From Paenibacillus hamazuiensis (GTDB lineage: Bacteria > Bacillota > Bacilli > Paenibacillales > NBRC-103111): a DNA stretch of 64,000 nt. The notes under the pieces are model-generated. The model made no database searches. It saw only the letters and a list, made by a program, of their open reading frames with translations, and was not told where the DNA came from. Positions 32,176-40,846 of this stretch are shown here, piece by piece. How positions within the stretch are numbered: position 1 is the stretch's first letter; each line of letters begins with the position of its first letter. The DNA lies in assembly GCF_023276405.1 (NCBI RefSeq), contig NZ_JALRMO010000001.1:1240001-1304000 (forward strand). Direction: 5' to 3'. The translations under genes were made by a program, and so were the position numbers.

Positions 32176-32514
32176 AGTGCCGAGAGGCGAAAAAAGCGGC
32201 TTACAGCGCGCAAAACGGGCTTCGCGCGAGCCCGAGAGCGTGAAAATGCGCTCTCAGGCGAGTGAAGGCACGCGGAAAATGGAGTAGGAGTGCCGAGAGA
32301 CGGAAAAAGCGGCTTACAGCGCGTGAAACCACCTCTGCCCGAGGCCGAGAGCGTGAAAATGCGCTCTCAGGCGAGAGAAGGCACGCGGAAGGCGGAGAAG
32401 AAGTGCCGAGAGACGGAAAAAGCGTCTCACAGCGCGTGAAACCACCTCTGCCCGAGGCCGAGAGCGTGAAAATGCGCTCTCAGGTAGGTGAAGACGCGCG
32501 GAAGGCGCCAATCT
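32176..32514. repeat. Three tandem 113-bp repeats
   Basis: Units begin at 32176, 32289 and 32402 with AGTGCCGAGAG and are exactly 113 bp apart. Units 2 and 3 are nearly identical, and unit 1 differs in its middle. Each holds a stable hairpin GAGAGCG-TGAAAATG-CGCTCTC (first at 32234-32255). The period is not a multiple of three, and no frame is sustained, so the repeat is non-coding. The array ends at the stop codon of the LysR gene. Confidence 0.85.
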
Positions 32515-33409
32515 ACGCGCCGCCGGGTAGCTGCTGCCGCGCCAGCTCCGCGAACCGGGCCGCGGCGGGCTGGAGCGGATCGCCTGCGCGCGTGCAGAGC
32601 GCGATCGGGTTCGCGGGCAGCTCCGCGTCCACGAACACCCGCGCGACGTCGCCGCGCTCCACTTCCGTCCGCACTTCCAGCGCGGACGACAGGCACGCTC
32701 CGAAGCCGGCCATGACGGCGCGGATCGTTTCGTTTTGCCCGCCGAGCGTGAGCGCGGCGGCGGGCGGCGGCAGCTGATGCGTGCGGCACAGCGCGAGCAG
32801 CAGCTCCTGCATCGAGCTGCCGGCCTGCCGCATCACGAACGGTTCGCGCAGCAGCTCGGCGAGCGGCGCATGCTTGCCGGCAAGCCGGTGACCGCGCGGC
32901 ACGACGAACCAGACCGGATCGGCGAGCACCTCTTCGCGGCTGATGCCGGACAAAGCGGCCGCGGCGCCGCCGACGACCGCCAGGTCCGCTTCGTACCTGA
33001 GCAGCCGCTCGTACGCGTCCCGCGAGTTCGTCGCGGTCACCTCGAGCCCGACGTCCGGGTACGCTGCGGTGAAGCGGGCCAGCCAGCCGGGCAGCAAAAA
33101 ATTCGCGGGCAAATACGTCGCGGCGATGCGCAGCCTGCCGGACCGTCCGGCCGCATAATGCGCGAGTCGCCCTTCGATATCCCGCTCCAGCGTAAACAGC
33201 CTGCGGGCTTCGGCGTAGACGGTCTCGCCGGCGTCCGTCAGCAGAACGCCCCGGCCGTGAGGAGCGAGCAGCGTGAGGCCAAGCTCCTTCTCCAGATTGC
33301 GGAGCTGGGCGCTCACCGCCGGCTGGCTGATATGAAGCGCCTCCGCGGCTTTCGTGACGCCTCCTCGTGACGCCACTTCGTAAAAGATGCGCAGCGCATG
33401 CAAATTCAT
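32513..33409 (-). CDS. LysR family transcriptional regulator
   Basis: 298 aa. The N-terminal HTH (LHALRIFYEVASRGGVTKAAEALHISQPAVSAQLRNLE) is canonical, followed by a LysR substrate-binding domain (about 92-290). It is divergent from the threonine synthase gene, with about 125 nt between the starts, so autoregulation and control of that gene are likely but unproven. Very GC-rich. The 113-bp repeat array adjoins its 3' end. Confidence 0.92.
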   Translation of the reverse strand: MNLHALRIFYEVASRGGVTKAAEALHISQPAVSAQLRNLEKELGLTLLAPHGRGVLLTDAGETVYAEARRLFTLERDIEGRLAHYAAGRSGRLRIAATYLPANFLLPGWLARFTAAYPDVGLEVTATNSRDAYERLLRYEADLAVVGGAAAALSGISREEVLADPVWFVVPRGHRLAGKHAPLAELLREPFVMRQAGSSMQELLLALCRTHQLPPPAAALTLGGQNETIRAVMAGFGACLSSALEVRTEVERGDVARVFVDAELPANPIALCTRAGDPLQPAAARFAELARQQLPGGA

Positions 33410-33534
33410 CGGAAGTCACCTGCAATTCATAAAATGAATTGATGAAAACATAAATAATATATATTTTATTTATAACCGAAAACCGCTTATTGTAAAACCA
33501 GGTCTTCCAATAAAACAAGAGGCGGTGCGTCATT

Positions 33535-34812
33535 ATGAAATGGGCTTGCATGACTTGCGGGAAACAATATGCGGAAACCGGCCGTGCGGCATATTATTGC
33601 GAATGCGGTGTGCTGCTCGATATCCGGCATGATTTTGCCGGTGTGGACACCGAACGGCTGAAAGCTCAGTTCGCCAAAAGGCTGGCGGAGCGAAACGGTC
33701 CGTACGCGAGCGGCGTTTGGCGGTACAAGGAGCTGATTTTGCCCGAGCTGGACGACCGGCACATCGTGACCAAATACGAGGGCAATACGGGATTATACGC
33801 TTCCGAAGCGATCGGCAGGTATGCGGGCATCCGCACCGTATGGCTGAAGGCGCTCTCGGAAAATCCGAGCGGCTCCTTCAAGGATCACGGGATGACGGCG
33901 GCCGTCTCGTACGGTCGGTCGCTCGGCTATCGCCGCTTTGCCTGCTCGTCGACGGGCAACACTTCCTCGTCGCTCGCGATGTATGCGGCATTCGCCGGGC
34001 TGGAATCGTACGTGCTGCTGCCGGGGCAGGGCATTTCCTTGAACAAGGTGCTGCAAACGCTGGCTTATGGAGCCAAGGTGCTGACGATTGAAGGGACTTA
34101 CGACGACGGCGTCCGATTTTGCGAGGAACATGGCGAAGTACTGGGACTGTATGTGTGCAATTCGATCAATCCCGTGCGAATCGAGGGGCAAAAAAGCATC
34201 GTGTACGAAATCGCGCAGACGCTAAAGTGGCAGCTGCCGGACTGGATCGTGCTCCCTGGCGGAGCATTGAGCAACGCGACGGCGCTCGGCAAGGGGCTTG
34301 CCGATTTGCACCGGCTCGGTTTTATCGGCAAGCTGCCGCGGGTGGCGATCGTGCAGGCGGAGGGAGCGAGCCCGTTTCACCGGATGGCGCGGCGCGGGGA
34401 TCGCATGCTTGTGCCGGAGCCTCGCCCCCATACCCGGGCATCCGCGCTCAACATCGGGCATCCGCCCAGTTGGAGAAAGGCGCTCCATTACGTCTTGGAG
34501 CAAACGGACGGGGTGACCGTGTCCGTCAGCGACGAGGAGATTATGGACGCGAAGGCGCATGTCGACGCGAGCGGCATCGGCTGCGAGCCGGCGTCCGCGG
34601 CGGCGGTGGCCGGACTGCGCAAGCTGGCGCGCGAGCGGTGCATCGATAAGGACGAAACCGCGGTTTGCCTGCTGACCGGCCACATGCTGAAGGATACCGA
34701 TGCGCTGCGCGAATACCATATCGACGAAGCGTTCGGAGCGAGGCTCGCTAATCGCATCATGCCCGTCCGGCTTACCCCGGAGGAAGTAAGCCGCCATCTC
34801 GGCGAAATGTGA
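33535..34812 (+). CDS. thrC: Threonine synthase
   Basis: 425 aa PLP enzyme converting O-phosphohomoserine to threonine. An N-terminal zinc-ribbon-like segment (CMTCGKQY...YYCECG) is followed by the fold-type II domain with the PLP lysine Lys116 in SENPSGSFKDHG, the SSTGNTSSSLA phosphate loop and VLPGGALSNATALGKG. No other threonine gene is beside it, and the divergent LysR regulator suggests separate control. This could be a second copy with a specialised role; the substrate cannot be proven from sequence. Confidence 0.9.
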   Translation: MKWACMTCGKQYAETGRAAYYCECGVLLDIRHDFAGVDTERLKAQFAKRLAERNGPYASGVWRYKELILPELDDRHIVTKYEGNTGLYASEAIGRYAGIRTVWLKALSENPSGSFKDHGMTAAVSYGRSLGYRRFACSSTGNTSSSLAMYAAFAGLESYVLLPGQGISLNKVLQTLAYGAKVLTIEGTYDDGVRFCEEHGEVLGLYVCNSINPVRIEGQKSIVYEIAQTLKWQLPDWIVLPGGALSNATALGKGLADLHRLGFIGKLPRVAIVQAEGASPFHRMARRGDRMLVPEPRPHTRASALNIGHPPSWRKALHYVLEQTDGVTVSVSDEEIMDAKAHVDASGIGCEPASAAAVAGLRKLARERCIDKDETAVCLLTGHMLKDTDALREYHIDEAFGARLANRIMPVRLTPEEVSRHLGEM

Positions 34813-34847
34813 CCCCCGGCCGCCGCAACGAAACACCGTTCGTATGG

Positions 34848-34876
34848 TTGCTTTCCTTTTACGGTTTCATTACAAT
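34848..34876 (+). promoter_or_regulatory. Sigma-A-like promoter of the HesB-like gene
   Basis: TTGCTT at 34848-34853, 17 nt, TACAAT at 34871-34876. Confidence 0.6.
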
Positions 34877-34915
34877 AGAGGGAAATGCAAATTTTACGAA
34901 TATGGGAGATGCCGC

Positions 34916-35218
34916 ATGAACGTTAAAATTACAAGAAACGCAGCCAAGGTGCTGCTCGCCGAAATGGAAAAAGAAGAAAACAAGGAGCTGAAGGTGCGCG
35001 TCGTCGTGACGCATAAGCATGGCGATCACGCCCATTACGGCCTCGGCCTCGATACCCCGACGGATAAGGATGAAGTCGTTTCTACGGACAAGCAGATCGA
35101 CGTCATCGTCGAAAAAGGCGAGCCGCTGCTTGACGGCATCAAAATCGACTACTTGTATTTGCCGCAGGAAGGCTTCGTCATTACGAACCCGAGCAAAGGC
35201 AACCACGGCGATCACTGA
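34916..35218 (+). CDS. HesB/IscA-like fold protein without cysteines
   Basis: 100 aa. The fold pattern (ITRNAAKVLLAEM at the start, then alternating strands, ending LYLPQEGFVITNPS) is that of the HesB/A-type iron-sulfur carrier superfamily, YneR-like branch. All three cysteines used for cluster binding in true A-type carriers are missing; the chain has no Cys at all. It is rich in His and Asp (THKHGDHAHYG, and the end NHGDH), so it may bind a metal differently. GGGAG is 8 nt before the ATG. It is coupled to the DUF1450 gene, which starts 1 nt after the stop. Confidence 0.75.
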   Translation: MNVKITRNAAKVLLAEMEKEENKELKVRVVVTHKHGDHAHYGLGLDTPTDKDEVVSTDKQIDVIVEKGEPLLDGIKIDYLYLPQEGFVITNPSKGNHGDH

Positions 35219-35219
35219 G

Positions 35220-35444
35220 ATGGCTAAAAACGACATTCGGATTTGCGACAAATGCAAGCACATCAAGCTGAAAACATTTTTGCCGAAGCTGCAAAAAATG
35301 GCTCCGGACGCGGACATCAAGGTGGCGTGCAAATCGTACTGCGGGCCGTGCTCGCGGTTTGCGTTCATTTACATCAACGGCCGGTACATCACCGGGGCAA
35401 CCGAAGACGAGGCGCTCGAGAAGGCGAAGAAATACGTGAAATAA
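35220..35444 (+). CDS. DUF1450 (YuzB-like) protein
   Basis: 74 aa. A CxxC pair at the N-terminus (RICDKCKHIKL) and a second group CKSYCGPCSRFAF fit DUF1450. The fold is ferredoxin- or thioredoxin-like, and function is unknown. Pairing with a HesB-like gene suggests a link to metal or iron-sulfur handling, which is inference from context. A terminator follows. Confidence 0.8.
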   Translation: MAKNDIRICDKCKHIKLKTFLPKLQKMAPDADIKVACKSYCGPCSRFAFIYINGRYITGATEDEALEKAKKYVK

Positions 35445-35445
35445 C

Positions 35446-35476
35446 GACGCAGGCTTACGGCTTTGCGTCTTTTTGC
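35446..35476 (+). terminator. Terminator after the DUF1450 gene
   Basis: GACGCA-GGCTTACGGCT-TTGCGTC followed by TTTTTG. Confidence 0.8.
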
Positions 35477-35591
35477 TTTTCGGCTTGTATCGCTTTATTT
35501 ACAAAATCTTCATATCCCGCTCATCTTCCCGAAACATGCCGAAATTATGCTGATTGGAGTGCATTCGCATAATGATGGGGAGGGGCATTTA

Positions 35592-37085
35592 ATGAAAAGA
35601 TGGTTTAAAAAACGCAGATGGCTTATCGCAGCGCTGGCTGCAATGACGTTAGCCGGCGCGCAAATCGCCGGTGCGGAGGAAGGCGGCATGAAGGCGGTAG
35701 GCGTCAAATTCGGCTTATGGTCGAACGGGAAGGAAGTTAAAACGGACAAGGACCCGGTCATCATCGACGGCAGCACCTATGTGCCGCTTCGCACTCTCGG
35801 CGAAGCGCTCGGCAAGCAGGTCGAATGGAACGAGTGGACGCAGTCCATCCGGCTTAAGGATGTTCCTAAAGTAGCAGCCGTTCACGAGTGGAAAAACCCG
35901 TCCGAGCTCGCGGCCGGCATTAAAGACGGAGGATTTTCGGGCATGGTTCATCTGCCGAATGATCCTGCCGACGTATTTTACGTTGTGGAGGACCGCGGAC
36001 CTAACGGAGAATTCGGTAAGGACAAGCTCCGCACCTTCCCTGCGGAAAACTTCGTGCCGCGCCTTCAAAAAATCAAAGCGTCGAACGGAACGATCGAGGT
36101 GCTGGAGACGATCCAGCTGCATCTGCCTGCCGGCAAAACGGACAAGGTCACGCAAAATGCCAATCTGACCGGCCTGCCGAACCTGGAAGGACCGGACGAG
36201 GTTCCGTACGACATCACCGGCTCCAAGCAGCTTGCTTACGATCCGGACGGGCTCGATCTGGAAGGCATTGCATATAGTCCTGCCGACGACACGTTCTGGC
36301 TGTCCGACGAATACCGCCCTTCGATTTTGCAGGTAAAACGTGACGGTACGATCGTCGGCCGCTACGTGCCGCAGGGGATGAAGGACGCTTTGGTCAAAGC
36401 CGGCGCACAGACGGAAATTTTCGATACATTGCCCGCCGTCTATGCCAAGCGGATATCGAACCGCGGCTTCGAAGGCGTCACCATCACTCCGGACGGCAAA
36501 TATTTGTACACGTCGATCCAAAGCCCGCTCGCCAATCCGGACAAGAAAACCGGGGAAGCATCGCGTAACCTACGCATCTTGAAAATCGATCTGGCGACCA
36601 AAAAACCGGTCGGCGAATACTTATACATCGCGGAAAATGCCGGAATGTTCGCCAAAGTCGCGCAGAAGGATGTCGTCATCAGCGATCTGGCCGCTGTATC
36701 TGCCGACGTGCTGCTTGTCGACGAGCGCGACAAAAATTCCGGAGCGGATGTCCAGCTCAAGCGCATTTATAAAGCCGATTTCTCCAAGGCGACGAACCTG
36801 CTCGGCACGGAAACGAGTGAAAAGGATTTCGAAAAGCTTTCCGCCGATCAGCTCAAAGAGCAGGGGATCGTGCCGGTAGCGAAAGAGCTGGTTGTCGATA
36901 TCGCGAAGCTCGGTTATCCTTACGAGAAAATCGAAGGGCTTGCGGTAATCGATAAAAATACGATCGCATTTGTTAACGATAACGATTACGGTGTGAACGG
37001 TTACGACGACAATGGCAAACTTCAAGTGAAAAATGTACCGACGCAAATGTACGTCATTCAGGTGAACGAAGATCTGTATGAATAA
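35592..37085 (+). CDS. Secreted esterase-like phytase-family protein with copper-amine-oxidase N-domain
   Basis: 497 aa. Signal peptide MKRWFKKRRWLIAALAAMTLAGAQIAGA, then a stalk-like copper amine oxidase N-terminal module (about 45-85; VIIDGSTYVPLRTLGEALG), then an Esterase-like activity of phytase domain (about 100-490) with DPDGLDLEGIAYSPADDTFWLSDEY and FEGVTITPDGKYLYTSIQSP. Such proteins are exported and bind Ca2+ on a propeller; alkaline phosphodiesterase activity is assumed for some. GGAGGGG precedes the ATG. A terminator follows. Confidence 0.85.
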   Translation: MKRWFKKRRWLIAALAAMTLAGAQIAGAEEGGMKAVGVKFGLWSNGKEVKTDKDPVIIDGSTYVPLRTLGEALGKQVEWNEWTQSIRLKDVPKVAAVHEWKNPSELAAGIKDGGFSGMVHLPNDPADVFYVVEDRGPNGEFGKDKLRTFPAENFVPRLQKIKASNGTIEVLETIQLHLPAGKTDKVTQNANLTGLPNLEGPDEVPYDITGSKQLAYDPDGLDLEGIAYSPADDTFWLSDEYRPSILQVKRDGTIVGRYVPQGMKDALVKAGAQTEIFDTLPAVYAKRISNRGFEGVTITPDGKYLYTSIQSPLANPDKKTGEASRNLRILKIDLATKKPVGEYLYIAENAGMFAKVAQKDVVISDLAAVSADVLLVDERDKNSGADVQLKRIYKADFSKATNLLGTETSEKDFEKLSADQLKEQGIVPVAKELVVDIAKLGYPYEKIEGLAVIDKNTIAFVNDNDYGVNGYDDNGKLQVKNVPTQMYVIQVNEDLYE

Positions 37086-37114
37086 AGTTGCGGCATGCAT
37101 ATGGTAGGGTCTCA

Positions 37115-37145
37115 AGGAGAATCCGGCTCACGGGTTCTCCTTTTT
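37115..37145 (+). terminator. Terminator after the phytase-like gene
   Basis: AGGAGAA-TCCGGCTCACGGG-TTCTCCTTTTT. Confidence 0.85.
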
Positions 37146-37284
37146 ACCTGTCCAGATGATTAAATTGGGTCTTTCGGCTCTGTTGATTTTTTATAAAATA
37201 GGTAATTGGAAATATCCCAATTTCCTGCCTCATCCCTTATTCTAATTATGGAGAAAAGTTTACAAAGTACGACAACATTCGCGT

Positions 37285-37400
37285 CATCCCGATAACGGCA
37301 GAACTGATGAAAATCAGCGTCGCAAAGCTACAGGGGCTAAAGTGCATCTGCGCAAAGCCAGCCAGCTACCGAAGGATGAGGGCTGCATGACCCTCTCCGG
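37285..37400 (+). ncRNA. Cyclic di-GMP-I (GEMM-I) riboswitch
   Basis: The aptamer is readable by eye. P1 is CATCC (37285-37289) with GGATG (37374-37378). P2 is CTGAT-GAAA-ATCAG (37304-37317), with the GNRA tetraloop that docks in P3. The conserved joining sequence GTCGCAAAGC follows, then the P3 arms with GGGGCTAA and CAGCCAGCTACCGA. These match the GEMM-I consensus block by block. After P1, GAGGG-CTGCATGA-CCCTC is a likely expression-platform stem. The gene 43 nt downstream (37443) should therefore respond to c-di-GMP. 37146-37284 upstream is AT-rich promoter DNA with no gene. Confidence 0.88.
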
Positions 37401-37442
37401 TTTATTTGGTTGATGCATGATATTTTTGAGGGAGATGAGGAC

Positions 37443-37721
37443 ATGCAGTTCGAACAAACGGTATATACCAAGGTGGGTTCTGACGAAATAGGAATCGTTC
37501 CTTCCGACGAGGGCCCGCAGCTCACGATCAATTGTGAAGTATATCCGCTGCGCGAGAGGTGCTGGGACCTTGAAATGGTGATCGGTAAAAGTCATTTCAT
37601 ATGCACTATCTATTGGAAGGGCGAGGTGAAGCTGTCGGTACGTTTGGACCGGGGGCACGATTTTTTTCTGAAGTTGTTCGGCTATTTGCAGGAAAGACTG
37701 GCCCAGCCTCATCTGGTTTAA
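37443..37721 (+). CDS. Unknown protein under c-di-GMP riboswitch control, 92 aa
   Basis: A soluble, acidic/aromatic protein with no signal peptide or membrane segment: QFEQTVYTKVGSDEIGIVP, then CEVYPLRERCWDLEMVIGK, CTIYWKGEVKLSVRL and a C-terminal helix FFLKLFGYLQERLAQP. The ATG at 37443 has GAGGGAG 8 nt upstream and is preferred over the earlier ATG at 37410. I do not recognise a family. Its position just after a GEMM-I riboswitch implies a role in a c-di-GMP-controlled process such as motility, matrix or sporulation timing. Confidence 0.6.
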   Translation: MQFEQTVYTKVGSDEIGIVPSDEGPQLTINCEVYPLRERCWDLEMVIGKSHFICTIYWKGEVKLSVRLDRGHDFFLKLFGYLQERLAQPHLV

Positions 37722-37820
37722 TTTGAAGAAATAAAGTAATCCCCCGGTAAGGCACTTATCTGGGCGAATGCACATACAATGTGCTATACGTTCAGAAAGC
37801 CTAATCTGGGAGGAAAAATC

Positions 37821-38624
37821 GTGGACCAAACCGCTTATTTGGAATCCGCATTGTTTGAACACCGTTTTTGGCTGCAAGTGCTCGGCGACCATGCCCGTTT
37901 CATTCTGAACGCCCTGCCGGTCAAAGAGCAGGCGGAGGCGGCCCGGGCCGCCGGCTTTATCGAAGCGTTCGACAGGCTGCTTGAAGCGGCGCGGGGTTCG
38001 GCGCCGGACATAGCCAGGCTAAACAGGGCGGCCTATGAGAAGGCTGGAGAAATTCGCGCCTTCAAGCTCCATTTGCTGCGCCGCCATTTGACGGAGCAAT
38101 TTGATTTTAACTTGCCGCCTACGTTTGTCAACCATATGGTCAACGAGGTAGAGGAGTATTTGCGCGTTCTCGGTGCTCTTGTTGCCGGAGAACTACCGCC
38201 CTTATATCATGAAACCCACCACCATATCGTATGGCTGGTCGACGCAGTCGGTCATGCGGCTTCGATTGCCGGCAGCCTCGATTTTACGGAGAAGCGGCTT
38301 ATTGAGATGAGCCAAACATTCGAGAAGCATTTCCAGGACTTTTATTTCAAAGCGGTGGAGCTTGCCGGATATTTGCGGGCGCAGATTGGCAAGTTTCCCG
38401 CCTTATCCCGGTTCAATAAGGAAGTGGAGCTGGAGATGGTGTTGTTCATGCAATTCCTTGGCGAGCTGGAGGAAATGGATTTGAAGCTCGAACTGCTCGG
38501 CACTTTATCGCCGCTCATGGCCGACCATATGTACCGCGAAGAATGTTATTACTTGACGAAGCTGTCTCTGGTATCGGAGATCAAGGCTCCTGCATGCGAC
38601 CCAGGCAAGCCGAGAGTGGAGTAG
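37821..38624 (+). CDS. DUF2935 family protein
   Basis: 267 aa, all-helical. Two repeats typical of DUF2935 can be seen: an N-terminal ESALFEHRFWLQVLGDHARFI with conserved E/H residues, and a later FVNHMVNEVEEYL...ETHHHIVWLVDAVGHAA, with acidic/His pairs that resemble a di-metal ferritin-like or hemerythrin-like site. Function unknown. GTG start at 37821, with GGGAGGAAAAATC upstream. A strong terminator follows. Confidence 0.85.
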   Translation: MDQTAYLESALFEHRFWLQVLGDHARFILNALPVKEQAEAARAAGFIEAFDRLLEAARGSAPDIARLNRAAYEKAGEIRAFKLHLLRRHLTEQFDFNLPPTFVNHMVNEVEEYLRVLGALVAGELPPLYHETHHHIVWLVDAVGHAASIAGSLDFTEKRLIEMSQTFEKHFQDFYFKAVELAGYLRAQIGKFPALSRFNKEVELEMVLFMQFLGELEEMDLKLELLGTLSPLMADHMYREECYYLTKLSLVSEIKAPACDPGKPRVE

Positions 38625-38644
38625 TCCGTTTTTCGTATCGCACC

Positions 38645-38682
38645 GTCCCGGACAATACAGGTCCGGGACTGTTTTTTTTAAA
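38645..38682 (+). terminator. Terminator after the DUF2935 gene
   Basis: GTCCCGGACAATACAGGTCCGGGAC followed by TGTTTTTTTT. Confidence 0.9.
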
Positions 38683-38793
38683 ATAGTGAAGCCTAAAATT
38701 TAGTAAAATTTTATTGTCGCATGAACCGGCATGCCTTTATAATTAAGAAGTATGAAATTACATAGTACCGCGGAACTAAGAGGGGGAGCCAAC

Positions 38794-39708
38794 ATGCGAT
38801 TGATTACACGTTCGGATTTCGACGGCCTTGTATGCGCCATGCTGTTCAAGAAACTGGGTATGATCGACGAGATGAAATTCGTCCATCCGAAAGATGTGCA
38901 GGATGGATTGATTGAGGTTACGGAAAACGATATTTTGGCGAATGTGCCTTACGTACCGGGCTGTGGCCTCTGGTTCGATCATCATTCGAGCGAGATCGAG
39001 CGAACCGCCGAACAGGCTGGCGTGAAAGGCGAGGTGCGCGTCGCTCCGAGCGCTGCCCGCGTCGTCTATGATTACTACGGGGGAAAGGAAAAGTTCGGCG
39101 ATATCGACAGCATCATGGAAGGCGTCGATAAAGCGGATTCCGCACAGTTTTCCAGAGAGGACATTTTGAATCCGAAGGGTTGGGACCTTCTTTCCTTTAT
39201 AATGGACGCCCGCACCGGCTTGGGGCGTTACCGCGATTACCGGATCAGCAATTATCAGCTGATGGAGGAACTCGTCGATCATTGCGCGACGATGTCGATC
39301 GAAGAGATCATGCAGCTGCCTGACGTTCAGGAGCGCGTGAAGCGTTATTTCGAGCTGGACAAGGAATACCGCGAAATGCTTGCCAAATATACGCGGGTGG
39401 ACGGCAATGTGATCATTACCGATCTGCGCGATGTGGACCCGATTTATCCGGGCAACCGCTTCATGGTTTACGCTTTGTACCCGGAACAAAACATTTCCAT
39501 TTGGATCGTCGACGGCCGGAACAAACAAAACTGCGTGTTCGCTTGCGGGCACAGCATCGTCAACCGGACATCGAAGACCGACGTGGGCGCTTTGATGCTG
39601 ACTAACGGCGGGGGCGGCCATAAGGCGGCCGGCACCTGCCAGGTGCCGTACGAGCAAGCGGCCGAAGTGCTGCAAAAGCTGGTCGATACGATGAAGCAAA
39701 ACGGATAA
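38794..39708 (+). CDS. DHH/DHHA1 family phosphoesterase
   Basis: 304 aa. Motifs of the DHH superfamily are SDFDGLVCA at the N-terminus, LWFDHHSSEI (DHH) and the C-terminal DHHA1 GGGGHKAAGTC. Such Mn2+ enzymes hydrolyse phosphodiester or phosphoanhydride bonds (nanoRNA, pAp, polyphosphate or cyclic dinucleotides). This lineage looks like the exopolyphosphatase-related group rather than NrnA or GdpP, since no PAS/GGDEF or signal segment is present. AGGGGGAGCCAAC precedes the ATG. Confidence 0.85.
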   Translation: MRLITRSDFDGLVCAMLFKKLGMIDEMKFVHPKDVQDGLIEVTENDILANVPYVPGCGLWFDHHSSEIERTAEQAGVKGEVRVAPSAARVVYDYYGGKEKFGDIDSIMEGVDKADSAQFSREDILNPKGWDLLSFIMDARTGLGRYRDYRISNYQLMEELVDHCATMSIEEIMQLPDVQERVKRYFELDKEYREMLAKYTRVDGNVIITDLRDVDPIYPGNRFMVYALYPEQNISIWIVDGRNKQNCVFACGHSIVNRTSKTDVGALMLTNGGGGHKAAGTCQVPYEQAAEVLQKLVDTMKQNG

Positions 39709-39721
39709 TCACAAGGAAGAT

Positions 39722-39767
39722 AAGCCGTTCGGAATTGCGCCTCGGGGCGCAGGTCCGGCGGCTTTTT
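39722..39767 (+). terminator. Terminator after the DHH gene
   Basis: AAGCCG...TTGCGCC-TCG-GGGCGCA...CGGCTTTTTTG. Confidence 0.85.
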
Positions 39768-39866
39768 TGAATAAATGTATATTATAAGGAATGGTAAGTA
39801 ATACAAATATACGTTTTGAATGCTCGACGCATCTTTCATGGTCATATTCGGTAAGGAGTGAGCGGT

Positions 39867-40718
39867 ATGGATGTGCAACATATTATTTCAAAAATTGTCG
39901 AAAATCTTAAGCAAATCGGCGGTGTACAGGCTCTGGTTCTTGGCGGTTCAAGAGCCAGGGGGACTGAAAATCCCAAATCCGATATCGATATTGGAATTTA
40001 TTATAGCCCGGGCAGCGGGTTGGACATTGCCCAACTTCGCCGAGCGGCTTCCAGCTTGGACGACGATAGCAGGGACGGCTTAATTACGGAAATCGGTGGC
40101 TGGGGACCGTGGATAAATGGCGGCGGTTGGCTTCAAGTGAACCAAACACCGGTCGATTTTATATACCGCGATCTAAATAAAGTGTCCAAAGTCATGGACC
40201 AATGCCTTATGGGGGAGGTCACAATCGACTACCAGCCGGGGCATCCTCATGGATTTACCAATGCCGTTTATTTAGCTGAAATCGCGCTATGCAAGGTGTT
40301 ATGGGATCCGTCAGGTGTTATCGAGGAAATGAAAGCCAAAACAAAACCGTATCCGCACCTTTTGCAAAAAGCGATCATTCAAAAATTTTTATGGGAAGCG
40401 GCGTTTTCTCTCGAGATCGGGAAAAAAGCGATATATAAAAAAGATTTATCTTACATCGCCGGATGTTGTTTCAGGTCAGTCTCGTGCCTGAATCAAGTTT
40501 TGTTTGCGCTTAACGAAACTTACTGGATGAACGAAAAAGGAGCTGCCGCCATCGCCGATTCATTCAGCATGGTCCCAGGCAGCTACTCCAATACAATAAA
40601 TGACGTCATGACCTTACTTGCAGAAGATCAAATCGGCTTGGAGAAGGCCTTAAACATGTTAAACGATTTGGTTCATGAAACGGATCTGCTGGTAAAAAAC
40701 AACAGGCTGTCGAGCTAA
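39867..40718 (+). CDS. Nucleotidyltransferase-domain protein
   Basis: 283 aa. The N-terminal pol-beta-type nucleotidyltransferase domain has LVLGGSRARGTENPKSDIDIG, the GS...DxD metal site, with a later TPVDFIYRDL acid. The rest is helical and resembles the DUF4037 or kanamycin-nucleotidyltransferase C-terminal layout. It could modify an antibiotic or another small substrate; no target is evident. The ATG at 39867 has AAGGAG 8 nt before it. Moderate GC, unlinked to its neighbours. Confidence 0.8.
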   Translation: MDVQHIISKIVENLKQIGGVQALVLGGSRARGTENPKSDIDIGIYYSPGSGLDIAQLRRAASSLDDDSRDGLITEIGGWGPWINGGGWLQVNQTPVDFIYRDLNKVSKVMDQCLMGEVTIDYQPGHPHGFTNAVYLAEIALCKVLWDPSGVIEEMKAKTKPYPHLLQKAIIQKFLWEAAFSLEIGKKAIYKKDLSYIAGCCFRSVSCLNQVLFALNETYWMNEKGAAAIADSFSMVPGSYSNTINDVMTLLAEDQIGLEKALNMLNDLVHETDLLVKNNRLSS

Positions 40719-40813
40719 ACGGTACAATCGCTTTAAATTAAACGGAGATGCCCGCGTCTTCAGCGATGAGTTTACGGCGGGGGCATCAAGGCGGTGATGT
40801 GCTTATTCTCATG

Positions 40814-40846
40814 AAAAAAAGGCTATGATGAAACGTTCATCATAGC
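40814..40846 (-). terminator. Terminator overlapping the stop of the rRNA methyltransferase gene
   Basis: GCTATGATGAA-CG-TTTCATCATAGC followed by CTTTTTTT on the minus strand. Confidence 0.9.
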
